Positions 1 through 8,402 of a stretch of 64,000 nt of DNA are shown in pieces. Origin of the DNA: Streptomyces atroolivaceus. GTDB lineage: Bacteria; Actinomycetota; Actinomycetes; Streptomycetales; Streptomycetaceae. How positions within the stretch are numbered: position 1 is the stretch's first letter; the number at the start of each line of letters is the position of its first letter. The position numbers were made by a program, and so were the translations under genes. A model generated the notes under the pieces. That model worked only from the letters and a program-made list of their open reading frames with translations. It was not told where the DNA came from and did not search any database. The stretch is from the NCBI RefSeq assembly GCF_000717025.1, contig NZ_JNXG01000001.1:434001-498000 (forward strand), read 5' to 3'.

Positions 1-416
1 GAGGCATGCGCGTCGTCGTGCAGGGCCGGCTGAAGCAGCGGTCCTACGAGGACCGTGAGGGCGTCAAGCGCACGGTCTACGAGCTGGACGTCGAGGAAGT
101 CGGCCCCAGCCTGAAGAACGCCACGGCCAAGGTCACCAAGACCACAGGTCGCGGTGGCCAGGGCGGTGGCCAGGGTGGATACGGCGGTGGCCAGCAGGGC
201 GGCGGCAACTGGGGCGGCGGTCCCGGTGCCGGCGGTCAGCAGGGCGGCGGCGGTGCTCCCGCCGACGACCCGTGGGCCACCAACGCTCCGGCCGGCGGCC
301 AGCAGGCCGGTGGCCAGCAGGGCGGGGGCCAGCAGGGCGGCGGGGGCGGCTGGGGCGGAAGCTCCGGCAGTTCCGGCGGCTCCGGCGGCGGCTACTCGGA
401 CGAGCCTCCCTTCTAG
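1..416 (+). CDS. ssb: Single-stranded DNA-binding protein, C-terminal part (5' end outside window)
   Basis: This is the replication and repair ssDNA-binding protein that coats single strands and recruits partner proteins through its C-terminal tip. The frame is open to the left edge, so the start and most of the OB fold are missing. What remains begins at the last OB strands ([18 protein letters not shown]), followed by a long low-complexity Gly/Gln linker with repeated GGQQGG-type units, and ends in the acidic-hydrophobic tip SDEPPF, the usual partner-docking tail. It is followed after 42 bp by rpsR and then rplI, the standard rpsF-ssb-rpsR-rplI operon, with rpsF expected just outside. The GC-rich repeats in the linker may vary in number between strains. 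Confidence 0.95.
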   Translation, partial: GMRVVVQGRLKQRSYEDREGVKRTVYELDVEEVGPSLKNATAKVTKTTGRGGQGGGQGGYGGGQQGGGNWGGGPGAGGQQGGGGAPADDPWATNAPAGGQQAGGQQGGGQQGGGGGWGGSSGSSGGSGGGYSDEPPF

Positions 417-458
417 GGCTGCTCGTACCCCACTTCTTGATCACACAGGAGAAACACC

Positions 459-695
459 ATGGCGAAGCCGCCTGTGCGCAAGCCTAAGAAGAAGGTCTGC
501 GCGTTCTGCAAGGACAAGACCCAGTACGTGGACTACAAGGACACGAACATGCTGCGGAAGTTCATTTCCGACCGCGGCAAGATCCGTGCCCGCCGCGTCA
601 CCGGCAACTGCACGCAGCACCAGCGTGACGTCGCCACGGCAGTCAAGAACAGCCGTGAGATGGCGCTGCTGCCCTACACGTCCACCGCGCGATAA
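459..695 (+). CDS. rpsR: 30S ribosomal protein S18
   Basis: S18 sits on the platform of the 30S subunit and pairs with S6. The 78-residue product has the family length and contains the [17 protein letters not shown] core. It starts with ATG 8 nt after an AGGAGA-type Shine-Dalgarno. Three cysteines are present (VCAFC near residue 14 and GNC near 52), so this is the cysteine-containing, potentially zinc-binding (C+) form. Streptomycetes often carry a second, cysteine-free S18 copy elsewhere under Zur control; that is family knowledge and not visible here. It lies between ssb and rplI in the same operon. Confidence 0.97.
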   Translation: MAKPPVRKPKKKVCAFCKDKTQYVDYKDTNMLRKFISDRGKIRARRVTGNCTQHQRDVATAVKNSREMALLPYTSTAR

Positions 696-713
696 GGGAA
701 GGGTGACCGAATC

Positions 714-1160
714 ATGAAGATCATCCTCACCCACGAGGTCACTGGCCTCGGTGCCGCCGGCGACGTCGTGGACGTCAAGGACGGGTACGCCCGTAACTAC
801 CTGGTTCCGCGTGGCTTTGCCATTCGCTGGACCAAGGGTGGCGAGAAGGACGTGGCGCAGATCCGCCGCGCCCGCAAGATCCACGAGATCGCGACGATCG
901 AGCAGGCCAACGAGATCAAGGCCAAGCTCGAAGCCGTGAAGGTTCGTCTGGCTGTTCGCTCCGGCGACGCCGGCCGCCTCTTCGGGTCCGTCACCCCGGC
1001 TGACATCGCCTCGGCGATCAAGTCTGCCGGTGGTCCGGACGTCGACAAGCGTCGCGTGGAGCTCGGTTCGCCGATCAAGACGCTCGGCGGATACCAGGTG
1101 TCCGTCCGTCTGCACCCTGAGGTTGCCGCGAAGCTCGGTATCGAGGTCGTTGCTGCCTAA
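714..1160 (+). CDS. rplI: 50S ribosomal protein L9
   Basis: L9 binds 23S rRNA near the L1 stalk and helps maintain reading frame. The 148-residue protein has the N-terminal rRNA-binding domain beginning [13 protein letters not shown] with the [13 protein letters not shown] signature, a charged connecting helix (about residues 40-75) and the C-terminal domain. It starts 18 nt after the rpsR stop with GGGAAGG as the Shine-Dalgarno. It is the last gene of the rpsF-ssb-rpsR-rplI operon and is followed by a strong hairpin. Confidence 0.97.
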   Translation: MKIILTHEVTGLGAAGDVVDVKDGYARNYLVPRGFAIRWTKGGEKDVAQIRRARKIHEIATIEQANEIKAKLEAVKVRLAVRSGDAGRLFGSVTPADIASAIKSAGGPDVDKRRVELGSPIKTLGGYQVSVRLHPEVAAKLGIEVVAA

Positions 1161-1187
1161 GGGCACAGCTCAGCAGAGCTAGGTGAG

Positions 1188-1210
1188 GGGCCGCACCTCT
1201 GGTGCGGCCC
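1188..1210 (+). terminator. Hairpin terminator after rplI
   Basis: There is a perfect 10-bp stem GGGCCGCACC / GGTGCGGCCC with a 3-nt loop, 27 nt after the rplI stop and followed by TTCGTCGTTT. It fits as the terminator of the ribosomal operon. A parS site begins 6 bp after it. Confidence 0.85.
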
Positions 1211-1216
1211 TTCGTC

Positions 1217-1230
1217 GTTTCACGTGAAAC
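1217..1230. promoter_or_regulatory. parS site 1 (ParB-binding)
   Basis: The exact 14-bp palindrome GTTTCACGTGAAAC matches the Streptomyces parS consensus bound by ParB for origin-region segregation at sporulation. It sits in the gap between the convergent rplI and MATE genes, directly behind the terminator. Confidence 0.95.
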
Positions 1231-1264
1231 CGGGAAGCCAGTGGGGGCCGGCGGGCACAGCACC

Positions 1265-2611
1265 TCAGCGCGTGGCTCCGGTCACGAGCCAGCGGCCGGA
1301 TCGCATGCGTATCCACAGCGTCACCAGACGGACAATCATCATCAGCGTCATCGCGGCCCAGAGGGCTGTGAGGCCTCCTCCGAGGCTGGGCACGAGGAGA
1401 GCGACCGGGGCGAAGACGGCCAGGGTGAGGATCATGGCCCAGGCGAGATAGCGGCCGTCTCCTGCCCCCATCAAGACCCCGTCGAGGACGAAGACCACAC
1501 CGGAGATCGGCTGGGAGAGCGCCACGACCAGCAGAGCCGGCAGCAGGGTGTCCTGCACGGACGTGTCGCTTGTGAACAGCGGGACGAACAGCGGTCTCGC
1601 GAGCACGATCACCACCCCGAGAACCATCCCGGACGCGATGCCCCACTGAACCATCCGGCGACATGCCTCGCGGGCGCCCTTGGTGTCGTCAGCCCCCAGG
1701 TAGCGGCCGATGATGGCCTGTCCCGCGATAGCGATCGCGTCCAGGGCGAAGGCCGTGAGGCTCCAGAGCGACAGGATGATCTGGTGTGCGGCGATATCCG
1801 TGTCGCCGAGCCGGGCGGCCACGGCAGTGGCGATCATCAGGACCGCCCTCAGGGAGAGCGTGCGGACCAGCAAGGGCACGCCTGCCTGAGCACTGGCCCG
1901 GATGCCCGCAGCGTCGGGCCGCAGCGATGCGCCGTGCCGACGGGCCCCGCGCACCACAACGATCAGATAGACAAGCGCCATGCCCATCTGGGCGATGACG
2001 GTCCCCCAAGCGGATCCTGCGATACCCAGCCCCGCACCGTAGACGAGTCCGACGTTGAGGGCGCCGTTGACCGTGAAGCCGCCGATGGCGACATAGAGCG
2101 GCGTACGAGTGTCCTGCAGTCCGCGCAGTACCCCCGTAGCTGCGAGAACCACAAGCATCGCGGGGATGCCCAGGCTGGAGATGCGCAGATACGTGGTGGC
2201 GTACGGGCTTGCTGTGTCGGACGCTCCGAAGATGTCGACCAGCCATGGGGCAAGAGGGAGTGTGACGGCGACGACAGCGGCGCCGATCAGCAGAGCGAGC
2301 CAGATGCCGTCCATTCCCTGGCGGATGGCGGATGCCAGATCTCCCGCACCGACTTGGCGGGCGACCGCGGCTGTGGTGGCGTAGGCGAGGAAGACGAAGA
2401 TGCTCACCGCTGTCGTCAGCAGGGCCGCCGCCACCGCCAGGCCGGCCAGTTGCGGCGTGCCGAGATGGCCGACGACGGCACTGTCGACCATCACGAAGAG
2501 CGGCTCGGCTACGAGCGCGCCGAAGGCTGGGACAGCCAGTGCGATGATCTCGCGGTCGTGCCGACGGCGGGATGGCGGTTGGGCCGTGGGCGCCTTGGTC
2601 ATGAGGGCCAA
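1265..2611 (-). CDS. MATE family (DinF-like) multidrug/toxin efflux transporter
   Basis: This is a predicted inner-membrane antiporter that exports cationic compounds using H+ or Na+ gradients. The 448-residue protein has about 12 hydrophobic helices and the MATE hallmarks: an N-terminal IIALAVPAFGALVAEPLFVMVD segment (P and D typical of TM1), GVLRGLQDTRTPL, and the duplicated second half starting near VPLLVRTLSLRA. Its length is normal. It is convergent with rplI and transcribed away from dnaB, from the same upstream region that carries the DnaA-box cluster. The substrate cannot be predicted. The start shown has the sequence MALMTK; the second Met (three codons on) is equally possible. Confidence 0.88.
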   Translation of the reverse strand: MALMTKAPTAQPPSRRRHDREIIALAVPAFGALVAEPLFVMVDSAVVGHLGTPQLAGLAVAAALLTTAVSIFVFLAYATTAAVARQVGAGDLASAIRQGMDGIWLALLIGAAVVAVTLPLAPWLVDIFGASDTASPYATTYLRISSLGIPAMLVVLAATGVLRGLQDTRTPLYVAIGGFTVNGALNVGLVYGAGLGIAGSAWGTVIAQMGMALVYLIVVVRGARRHGASLRPDAAGIRASAQAGVPLLVRTLSLRAVLMIATAVAARLGDTDIAAHQIILSLWSLTAFALDAIAIAGQAIIGRYLGADDTKGAREACRRMVQWGIASGMVLGVVIVLARPLFVPLFTSDTSVQDTLLPALLVVALSQPISGVVFVLDGVLMGAGDGRYLAWAMILTLAVFAPVALLVPSLGGGLTALWAAMTLMMIVRLVTLWIRMRSGRWLVTGATR

Positions 2612-3060
2612 TCTAATCTTCCACAGGTAAGAGATGCAAGGTGTCAGCAGCCCTTACCGAGATCGGCTTGCCGTGCTCGGGGGGAGGGTGTTTCCGCAGA
2701 TCTCGAGCTGAGGGCAAAAGTTTTTCTTCCCCACAGCCCCTGGAACGAGAAATGCCAGGTCACAGGCTTCGCCGGTAGGTGGGTATGAGTTTGTCCACAG
2801 TGCTGTCCCCCGGTCCGTGCACAGGATCGGATGGGTTGTCCACAGCATCTGGCCCGTCGTCCACATGCCCTGTGGATAACCAGATTGGCTGACGGTGCGG
2901 ACCGGCCTACCGTGGTGCGGCGCCCGCACTCCGTTCCGGCTTGGAAGCCCGCAGAACTAGACGCGCCGGAACCGGAGTCGGGCGTCTTGTTTGTCGGTGC
3001 TGTGCCGTAAGAAAGAGTGGCACGGCTAGGTCCGCGAAGCGGACGGGAGGAGGTGGCCCG
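2612..3060. other. 449-bp gene-free region between MATE gene and dnaB
   Basis: This is a divergent promoter region for the MATE transporter and dnaB. No convincing coding sequence is seen: reading frames crossing it lack a conserved product. It contains the DnaA-box cluster annotated separately, plus further near-matches ending CCACAG around 2620 and 2734. A good Shine-Dalgarno (GGGAGGAGG, about 3045) precedes the dnaB GTG start. Confidence 0.75.
2791..2879. promoter_or_regulatory. DnaA-box cluster upstream of dnaB
   Basis: Four 9-mers lie within 89 bp: TTGTCCACA at 2791-2799, TTGTCCACA at 2836-2844, TCGTCCACA (one mismatch) at 2857-2865, and TTATCCACA on the minus strand at 2871-2879. TTGTCCACA is the preferred Streptomyces DnaA box. 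The cluster lies about 180 bp before the dnaB start codon, so it could control dnaB, titrate DnaA, or both. Confidence 0.8.
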
Positions 3061-4539
3061 GTGAGCATTCCCGAGCCTTTGGACGATCCCTGGGCCGATG
3101 TCGGTCCCAGCGACCGTCTGCCCGTCTCCCGTCAGCGCCGCGGAGAGGGCAAGGCCCGCGACGAGCAGCACGAGCGTGGCCGGGAAAGCAGCTGGGAAGG
3201 CGGTGGGCCGTCCGGCTTCGAGCGGGTGCCCCCGCAGGACCTTGACGCCGAGCAGTCCGTGCTCGGCGGCATGCTGCTGTCCAAGGACGCCATCGCGGAC
3301 GTCGTGGAGATCATCAAGGGCCACGACTTCTACCGCCCGGCCCACGAGACCGTCTACACGGCGATCCTCGATCTGTACGCCAAGGGCGAGCCGGCCGACC
3401 CGATCACGGTGGCGGCCGAGCTGGTCAAGCGCGGAGAGATCACCAAGGTCGGTGGAGCCCCGTATCTGCACACGCTCGTCCAGTCCGTGCCCACCGCGGC
3501 CAACGCTTCGTACTACGCGGAGATCGTCCACGAGCGGGCGGTGCTCAGGCGCCTGGTCGAGGCCGGCACGAAGATCACCCAGATGGGATACGCGGCCGAC
3601 GGCGACGTCGACGAGATCGTCAACTCGGCGCAAGCCGAGATCTACGCGGTCACGGAGCAGCGCACCAGCGAGGACTACCTGCCGCTCGGCGACATCATGG
3701 AAGGCGCTCTCGACGAGATCGAGGCCATCGGGTCCCGCAGCGGGGAGATGACCGGTGTACCGACCGGGTTCACGGACCTCGACTCCCTGACGAACGGCCT
3801 GCACCCCGGCCAGATGATCGTCATCGCGGCCCGCCCCGCCATGGGTAAGTCCACTCTCGCCCTGGACTTCGCGCGCGCCTGCTCGATCAAGAGCAACCTG
3901 CCGAGCGTGATCTTCTCCCTGGAAATGGGGCGCAACGAGATCGCGATGCGCCTGCTGTCCGCCGAGGCCCGAGTGGCTCTCCACCACATGCGTTCCGGGA
4001 CCATGACCGACGAGGACTGGACTCGCCTGGCCCGTCGGATGCCGGACGTGTCGGCGGCTCCGCTCTACATCGACGATTCGCCGAACCTCTCGATGATGGA
4101 GATCCGAGCCAAGTGCCGTCGCCTCAAACAGCGCAACGACCTCAAGCTTGTGGTCATCGACTACCTCCAGCTGATGCAGTCAGGCGGGGCCAAACGGGCG
4201 GAGAGCCGTCAGCAAGAGGTCTCGGACATGTCCCGAAACCTCAAGCTCCTTGCCAAGGAGCTCGAACTTCCCGTCATCGCCCTGTCCCAGCTGAACCGTG
4301 GACCCGAACAGCGCACGGACAAGAAGCCGATGGTCTCCGACCTGCGTGAGTCCGGCTCCATCGAGCAGGACGCCGACATGGTCATCCTTCTGCACCGCGA
4401 GGACGCGTACGAGAAGGAGTCACCGCGAGCCGGGGAGGCGGACCTGATCGTGGCGAAGCACCGTAACGGACCGACGGCGACGATCACCGTGGCGTTCCAG
4501 GGCCACTACTCCCGCTTCGTGGACATGGCTCAGACCTGA
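3061..4539 (+). CDS. dnaB: Replicative DNA helicase DnaB
   Basis: This is the hexameric 5'-3' helicase that unwinds DNA ahead of the replication fork. The 492-residue protein has an actinobacterial Asp/Gly/Arg-rich N-terminal extension (about 1-55), a DnaB N-terminal helical domain (about 58-160) and the RecA-like motor domain. The Walker A motif ARPAMGKST is near 257-265, Walker B KLVVIDYLQL follows, and SQLNRGPEQR and the DLRESGSIEQDAD arginine-finger region are present. The GTG start was chosen for its strong Shine-Dalgarno GGGAGGAGG; upstream in-frame codons lack conservation. No intein interrupts it, unlike many mycobacterial dnaB genes. A DnaA-box cluster lies upstream. Confidence 0.97.
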   Translation: MSIPEPLDDPWADVGPSDRLPVSRQRRGEGKARDEQHERGRESSWEGGGPSGFERVPPQDLDAEQSVLGGMLLSKDAIADVVEIIKGHDFYRPAHETVYTAILDLYAKGEPADPITVAAELVKRGEITKVGGAPYLHTLVQSVPTAANASYYAEIVHERAVLRRLVEAGTKITQMGYAADGDVDEIVNSAQAEIYAVTEQRTSEDYLPLGDIMEGALDEIEAIGSRSGEMTGVPTGFTDLDSLTNGLHPGQMIVIAARPAMGKSTLALDFARACSIKSNLPSVIFSLEMGRNEIAMRLLSAEARVALHHMRSGTMTDEDWTRLARRMPDVSAAPLYIDDSPNLSMMEIRAKCRRLKQRNDLKLVVIDYLQLMQSGGAKRAESRQQEVSDMSRNLKLLAKELELPVIALSQLNRGPEQRTDKKPMVSDLRESGSIEQDADMVILLHREDAYEKESPRAGEADLIVAKHRNGPTATITVAFQGHYSRFVDMAQT

Positions 4540-4746
4540 CCTGGCCAGGTGTAGGTTTCCAGAGCCCGTGGCCACTTTCCACCGGCGTTGGCCACTGCGT
4601 GGCCCATAGGACACGGGCTTGGGAACCATGCCACTCAGAAGCGCCCCAGGGGGCAAGGCCGTGCACCGTGTGAGGCGCGGGGTCCGGAGCGCAGGCGATG
4701 GTGATAAGCGTTCGTCAGGCAGATGACGCGCAGGTCATCCTTGGGC

Positions 4747-6126
4747 ATGACCTATTCCGGAGTTCTGCTCCCCAGTACCCGGCGCGCCCTGCTGCACCGC
4801 ATCGCCGTCGCGCAGACCGAAGGCCGGGCCCCCTCTCTCGTAGCCGCGGTACAGCGGGACGGCGGGATCGCATGGAGCGGCGCACGCAGTTGTGTGGACG
4901 GCCATGACCCCGATGGTGATACGCAGTTCAGGATCGGGTCCATCACCAAGACGTTCACCGCTGTGCTGGTGATGCGTCTGCGCGACGAAGGGCTGCTGGA
5001 TCTGGACGACCCCCTGGAGAAGCACCTGCCGGGCACGGGCGTCGGGCAGGTGACCGTGTTTCAACTGCTCGGCCACAGCGGGGGTCTGGGAGCCGAGACA
5101 CCGGCGCCTTGGTGGGAGCGGACCCCTGGTGATGTGCGTCCGGAGCTTGCGGATGTGCTCGGCGAGAGGCCGTTGATCCATCCCTCCGGGCACGGGCACC
5201 ACTATTCGAACCCCGGTTATACGCTGCTCGGTTCGCTGGTCGAGAAGGTGCGCGGTGACTCCTGGACCGAGGTGTTGCGCCGCGAGCTTCTGGAACCCCT
5301 CGGGATGAACCGCACGACTCCGCAGGCGCACGCCCCTCATGCGGGTGGCTGGGCCGTCCATCCATGGGCCGACGTGATGCTGCCCGAGCCGGCTGAGGAC
5401 CTCGGGCTGATGGCGCCGGCCGGCCAGCTCTGGTCTACCACCACCGATCTTCTCCGCTTCGCGGGCTTCCTGGCGCAGGGTGATGAACGCGTGCTCCGTG
5501 GGTCCTCGGTCGCGGAGATGCGGGTTCCCGCTGCCCCGCCCGAGACAGGTGACTGGTCCGGCACGTATGGCCTCGGTCTTCAGGCCGTGCGGCGCGGGAC
5601 CCGCACGCTCATCGGTCATTCGGGTTCGCTTCCCGGCTTCCTGGCCACGCTGTTGTTCAGCGTCGAGGATGACGTGGCAGCCGTGGTGCTTTCGAATGCC
5701 ACCTCCGGCCCACTGACCGGTACCGTCGCCGCGGACCTCCTGGAGATCGTTGCCGACGCGGAGCCGAGGATCCCGGCGCCGTGGCGCCCGCTTCCCGAGG
5801 TCGATCAGGAGCTGCTGGCACTGACCGGGCCCTGGTACTGGGGCACGCAGGTCCACGGTGTGAAGCTGCTCGCGGACGGCGACCTCGAGTTCCAGCCATT
5901 GCGGGGCGCCGGTCGTGCGGCACGGTTCCGAGCACGCTCCGACGGGACCTGGACGGGGCTCAACGGTTACTACGCGGGGGAGACCCTCCGGATCGTGCGT
6001 GCCGCTGACGGAACTGTCGACCATCTCGAGCTGGCGTCATTCGTCTTCACCCGGGAACCGTACGACCGGAGCGCGGCTACTCCCGGGGGTGTCGATGAGG
6101 GGGGATGGCGAGGGCTTGCCACCTGA
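4747..6126 (+). CDS. Serine hydrolase of the beta-lactamase class C / D-Ala-D-Ala peptidase family
   Basis: This is a predicted acyl-serine hydrolase (DD-peptidase, esterase or beta-lactamase-like). The product is 459 residues from the ATG chosen. The S-x-x-K nucleophile motif SITK is at about 65-68 within FRIGSITKTF, the Y-x-N motif YSN at about 153-155, and HSGSLPGF serves as the third-box equivalent. A C-terminal lipocalin-like extension follows about residue 345. No signal peptide is visible, so it may be cytoplasmic. An upstream in-frame ATG at 4723 would add eight residues; neither start has a clear Shine-Dalgarno. The substrate is unknown. The gene ends right at a 44-bp palindrome carrying parS. 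Confidence 0.85.
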   Translation: MTYSGVLLPSTRRALLHRIAVAQTEGRAPSLVAAVQRDGGIAWSGARSCVDGHDPDGDTQFRIGSITKTFTAVLVMRLRDEGLLDLDDPLEKHLPGTGVGQVTVFQLLGHSGGLGAETPAPWWERTPGDVRPELADVLGERPLIHPSGHGHHYSNPGYTLLGSLVEKVRGDSWTEVLRRELLEPLGMNRTTPQAHAPHAGGWAVHPWADVMLPEPAEDLGLMAPAGQLWSTTTDLLRFAGFLAQGDERVLRGSSVAEMRVPAAPPETGDWSGTYGLGLQAVRRGTRTLIGHSGSLPGFLATLLFSVEDDVAAVVLSNATSGPLTGTVAADLLEIVADAEPRIPAPWRPLPEVDQELLALTGPWYWGTQVHGVKLLADGDLEFQPLRGAGRAARFRARSDGTWTGLNGYYAGETLRIVRAADGTVDHLELASFVFTREPYDRSAATPGGVDEGGWRGLAT

Positions 6127-6170
6127 GTGGGGCGGGTCGGCGTTTCACGTGAAACGCCGACCCGCCCCAC
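6127..6170. terminator. 44-bp perfect palindrome, bidirectional terminator containing parS
   Basis: Positions 6127-6148 are the exact reverse complement of 6149-6170, a 22-bp stem with no loop. It begins immediately at the stop of the serine hydrolase gene and ends 22 bp from the stop of the convergent gene at 6193, so it can terminate both. Its central 14 bp are a parS site. Confidence 0.85.
6142..6155. promoter_or_regulatory. parS site 2, at the centre of a 44-bp palindrome
   Basis: Exact GTTTCACGTGAAAC. The flanks (GGGCGGGTCGGC and its complement) extend the symmetry by 15 bp on each side, which is unusual for parS. Confidence 0.95.
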
Positions 6171-6192
6171 CAGCCATGTCGCTCCAGACTGA

Positions 6193-7356
6193 TCAGGCCG
6201 TCAGTTCACGTTCCAGAGGCGTACGGAAGCGCGGGGTTATCCGGCTGGTGCCCAACCAGGCCGACAGCCGGGCCGCCTCCGCCTCGATGAGCTGTGTGGC
6301 GTCATCGCCCACGTCGGAAAGCAGCCGCCACACGAGCTCGCCGTCTGCGCGGTGTGCCCAGCCACCGACGATCCGGCCGTTCCACCACACTGTGGGCCCG
6401 ATGTTTCCGGCGCGGTCGAAGAGCGCGGCACGGTGATCGGCGGGCAGGTGGAAGCCGCGGTCCCTCCATCCCATAGCGCTCGGGTCGAGACCGGGCAGCA
6501 GGGCCGCCCAGGGCTCCGGGGGAGGTTCAGCGTCGAGATCCCCTGGGGCGGCCCAGCCGACGGCCCCTCTGTCGAGCAGCACCTCCTCGGCGCCGACGGC
6601 AGCCAGGGCCGCACGCGTCTCACGTACGCCCCAGCCGGTCCACCATGCGAGGTCGCCCTCCGTGGCGGGGCCGTAGGAGTGGAGCCAGCGCCCGGCCACC
6701 TCCGCCCGGGCTTCGGCGGGATCCGACGCAGGCCAGGGAGCGGAGGCCGTCCAGCGGAATTGGCTGGATGTCCATGAACCGCGTGGCCGGCCCCGCCTGA
6801 TGTGCCCCTCAGCGGCCAGTACCCGGATCACGCGGGAGGCGACTCCCTGGACCGCCTTCTGCTTCGTCCCGGGGAATACGGTGATCTTCGTGCGCAGCGC
6901 GGGCACGACGGCCGAAAGGTCGCTCCCTGTGGCGTGACCCCGAGCGGTCAGAACGGCGAGCGTCTGCCGCTCGGTATCGGCGAGCCACCGCTCGTCCAGG
7001 CCGTTGCCGTCCTCACGTAGATGCTTGAGGAGCTTCCGCCGTTCCTTGGCTGCCACGGCCCGTGCGTTCGACGCGTCGACGGCAGGTGCGAGGTCCCTGG
7101 ACACAACGAACAGCGTGTTCCGCATGGAGAGCAGCCGCACCAGGGAAACGTCCTCGTAGAGGGCTCGCTCCACGGTTGCGGCGCCGGGGTCGGTCAGCCG
7201 CGCGCAGACGGAGAGGTGGACCGTGGCGGCATCCGTCGCGTGCAGGGCGACGACGGCGTCGGCCACTGCGACAGCGGAGGCGGTCCGCACGGACGGGGCC
7301 AGCAGATGCCGTCGGCCGAGCCTGGTCCTGCGCTGCTCGTCATCGACGCGGTACAC
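6193..7356 (-). CDS. Winged-helix DNA-binding protein of the AlkZ/YcaQ (HTH_42) superfamily
   Basis: The superfamily includes DNA glycosylases that unhook bulky or crosslinked adducts. The product is 387 residues from a GTG with a clear Shine-Dalgarno (GGGAGG, 6 nt upstream); a start 13 codons earlier has no such site. Family-like segments seen are RLGRRHLL near the N-terminus, the SVCARL region, RNTLFVVSRD, a winged-helix stretch with GWGVRETRAALA, and WWNGRIVGGWAHR near the C-terminus. At the position where characterised AlkZ proteins carry a catalytic Q-x-Q or Q-x-D motif this one reads HATD (about 39-42), so catalytic activity is uncertain. It may belong to an uncharacterised branch. It lies 42 bp downstream of a GNAT gene on the same strand. 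Confidence 0.75.
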   Translation of the reverse strand: MYRVDDEQRRTRLGRRHLLAPSVRTASAVAVADAVVALHATDAATVHLSVCARLTDPGAATVERALYEDVSLVRLLSMRNTLFVVSRDLAPAVDASNARAVAAKERRKLLKHLREDGNGLDERWLADTERQTLAVLTARGHATGSDLSAVVPALRTKITVFPGTKQKAVQGVASRVIRVLAAEGHIRRGRPRGSWTSSQFRWTASAPWPASDPAEARAEVAGRWLHSYGPATEGDLAWWTGWGVRETRAALAAVGAEEVLLDRGAVGWAAPGDLDAEPPPEPWAALLPGLDPSAMGWRDRGFHLPADHRAALFDRAGNIGPTVWWNGRIVGGWAHRADGELVWRLLSDVGDDATQLIEAEAARLSAWLGTSRITPRFRTPLERELTA

Positions 7357-7398
7357 GTGATGCCTCCCGTCGTGCGGAGTTGTGCGGACCTCCACGGT

Positions 7399-7851
7399 TC
7401 AGAGGCTGAGTTTGAACCCCACATGGCTTGCGGTGAAGCCGAGTCGCTCGTAGAAGCGGTGGGCGTCCGTACGCGTGGCGTCCGACGTCAGCTGCACCAG
7501 CTGGCAACCCTGACGCCTGGATTCGTCGACCGCCCACTGGATCAGCTGGGTGCCGAGGCCGCTGCTGCGCTCATCCGCGTGCACACGGACGCCTTCGATG
7601 ACGGAACGGGTCGCACCACGCCGGGACAGCCCAGGAATGATCGTCAGCTGGAGGCTGCCCACGACACGGTCCTCGCGCACGGCCACGACCAGGTGCTGAT
7701 TGGGGTCGTCGGCAAGCCGCCGGAAGGCGGCTTGATACGGGGCGAGGTCGCCTGGGGACTCGCGCTGCGCACCCAGCGGATCGTCGGCGAGCATGGCCAC
7801 GATGGCGGGGAGGTGGGCGAGTGCTGCCGGACGTATGTCGAGATCGCTCAT
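7399..7851 (-). CDS. GNAT family N-acetyltransferase
   Basis: This is a predicted acetyl-CoA-dependent acetyltransferase of about 150 residues. The acetyl-CoA-binding motif is seen as ERSSGLGTQLI (about 94-104), followed by the conserved helix and HRFYERLGF near the C-terminus, typical of the family. VEGVRV-like beta4 (IEGVRVHADE) precedes it. The substrate is unknown. An in-frame TTG six codons upstream could also start it. It is transcribed with the marR-like gene upstream (28 bp between stop of the latter and this start) and the AlkZ-like gene downstream, so the three may form one unit. Confidence 0.85.
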   Translation of the reverse strand: MSDLDIRPAALAHLPAIVAMLADDPLGAQRESPGDLAPYQAAFRRLADDPNQHLVVAVREDRVVGSLQLTIIPGLSRRGATRSVIEGVRVHADERSSGLGTQLIQWAVDESRRQGCQLVQLTSDATRTDAHRFYERLGFTASHVGFKLSL

Positions 7852-7879
7852 GATCGGCAGACTACGCAAGCCCGCCGGC

Positions 7880-8338
7880 TCAGGCGGGGATCTTCAGAGC
7901 CTCGACAGTCCGCACCAGGGGGGCCAGCTCGGGGTTCTCGGCAGCCTCGTCGAGAGCGGCGCGGAGTGCGGTGTCGTTGGTCGGCCTTGCCTCGCTCAGC
8001 AGCGTGAGACCCGCTTCCGTGACGTCCGTGTAGATGCCCCGCCGGTCTGTGTCACACAGGTACCGGGTGAGCAGCCCGCGGTCCTCGAGGCGGGTGACCA
8101 GACGGGTGGTGGCGCTCTGGCTCAGCACCACGGCGTCCGCCACCTGCTTCATCTGCAGGTGGCCGCCCGTGCCGCTGTGCTGGCGGCTCAGGACGTCGAG
8201 CAGGGAGAACTCACGCGCGCTGAGGCCGTGACGGGACTGAAGGGCACGTTCGATGCGGGCCTCGATCTTCCCGTGGAGCAGGGAGAGGGCGCACCAGCTC
8301 TGCGCGAGCGCGGTGAGGGCGGGATCTGTCGCTGTCAT
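7880..8338 (-). CDS. MarR family transcriptional regulator
   Basis: This is a 152-residue dimeric winged-helix repressor. It starts at an ATG preceded by GGAGGAGAG. A winged-helix core spans about residues 45-115 (LSAREFSLLDVLSRQ, KQVADAVVLSQSATTRLVTRLEDRG, then the wing with CDTDRRGIYTDVTEAG). It is divergent from an MFS exporter gene, the usual arrangement in which a MarR repressor controls itself and the pump and is released by a ligand. Inverted repeats in the 140-bp gap are candidate operators. Confidence 0.9.
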   Translation of the reverse strand: MTATDPALTALAQSWCALSLLHGKIEARIERALQSRHGLSAREFSLLDVLSRQHSGTGGHLQMKQVADAVVLSQSATTRLVTRLEDRGLLTRYLCDTDRRGIYTDVTEAGLTLLSEARPTNDTALRAALDEAAENPELAPLVRTVEALKIPA

Positions 8339-8402
8339 AGGTCTCTCCTCCGTGCGGGAGCTGCTTGCCTCCAGGATAGGGCACGTACGCAATAGCCCGC
8401 GC

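Noticed and set aside
2791..2879. oriC itself
   Set aside because: Four boxes are too few (Streptomyces oriC has well over ten), and dnaA and dnaN are not adjacent. dnaB lies some tens of kilobases from oriC in related genomes.
2644..3987. Long minus-strand frame antisense to dnaB and its upstream region
   Set aside because: No family resemblance; dnaB motifs fix the coding strand, and the upstream part covers the DnaA-box region.
3061..4539. Intein in dnaB
   Set aside because: The protein is 492 residues, the intein-free length, with uninterrupted motifs.
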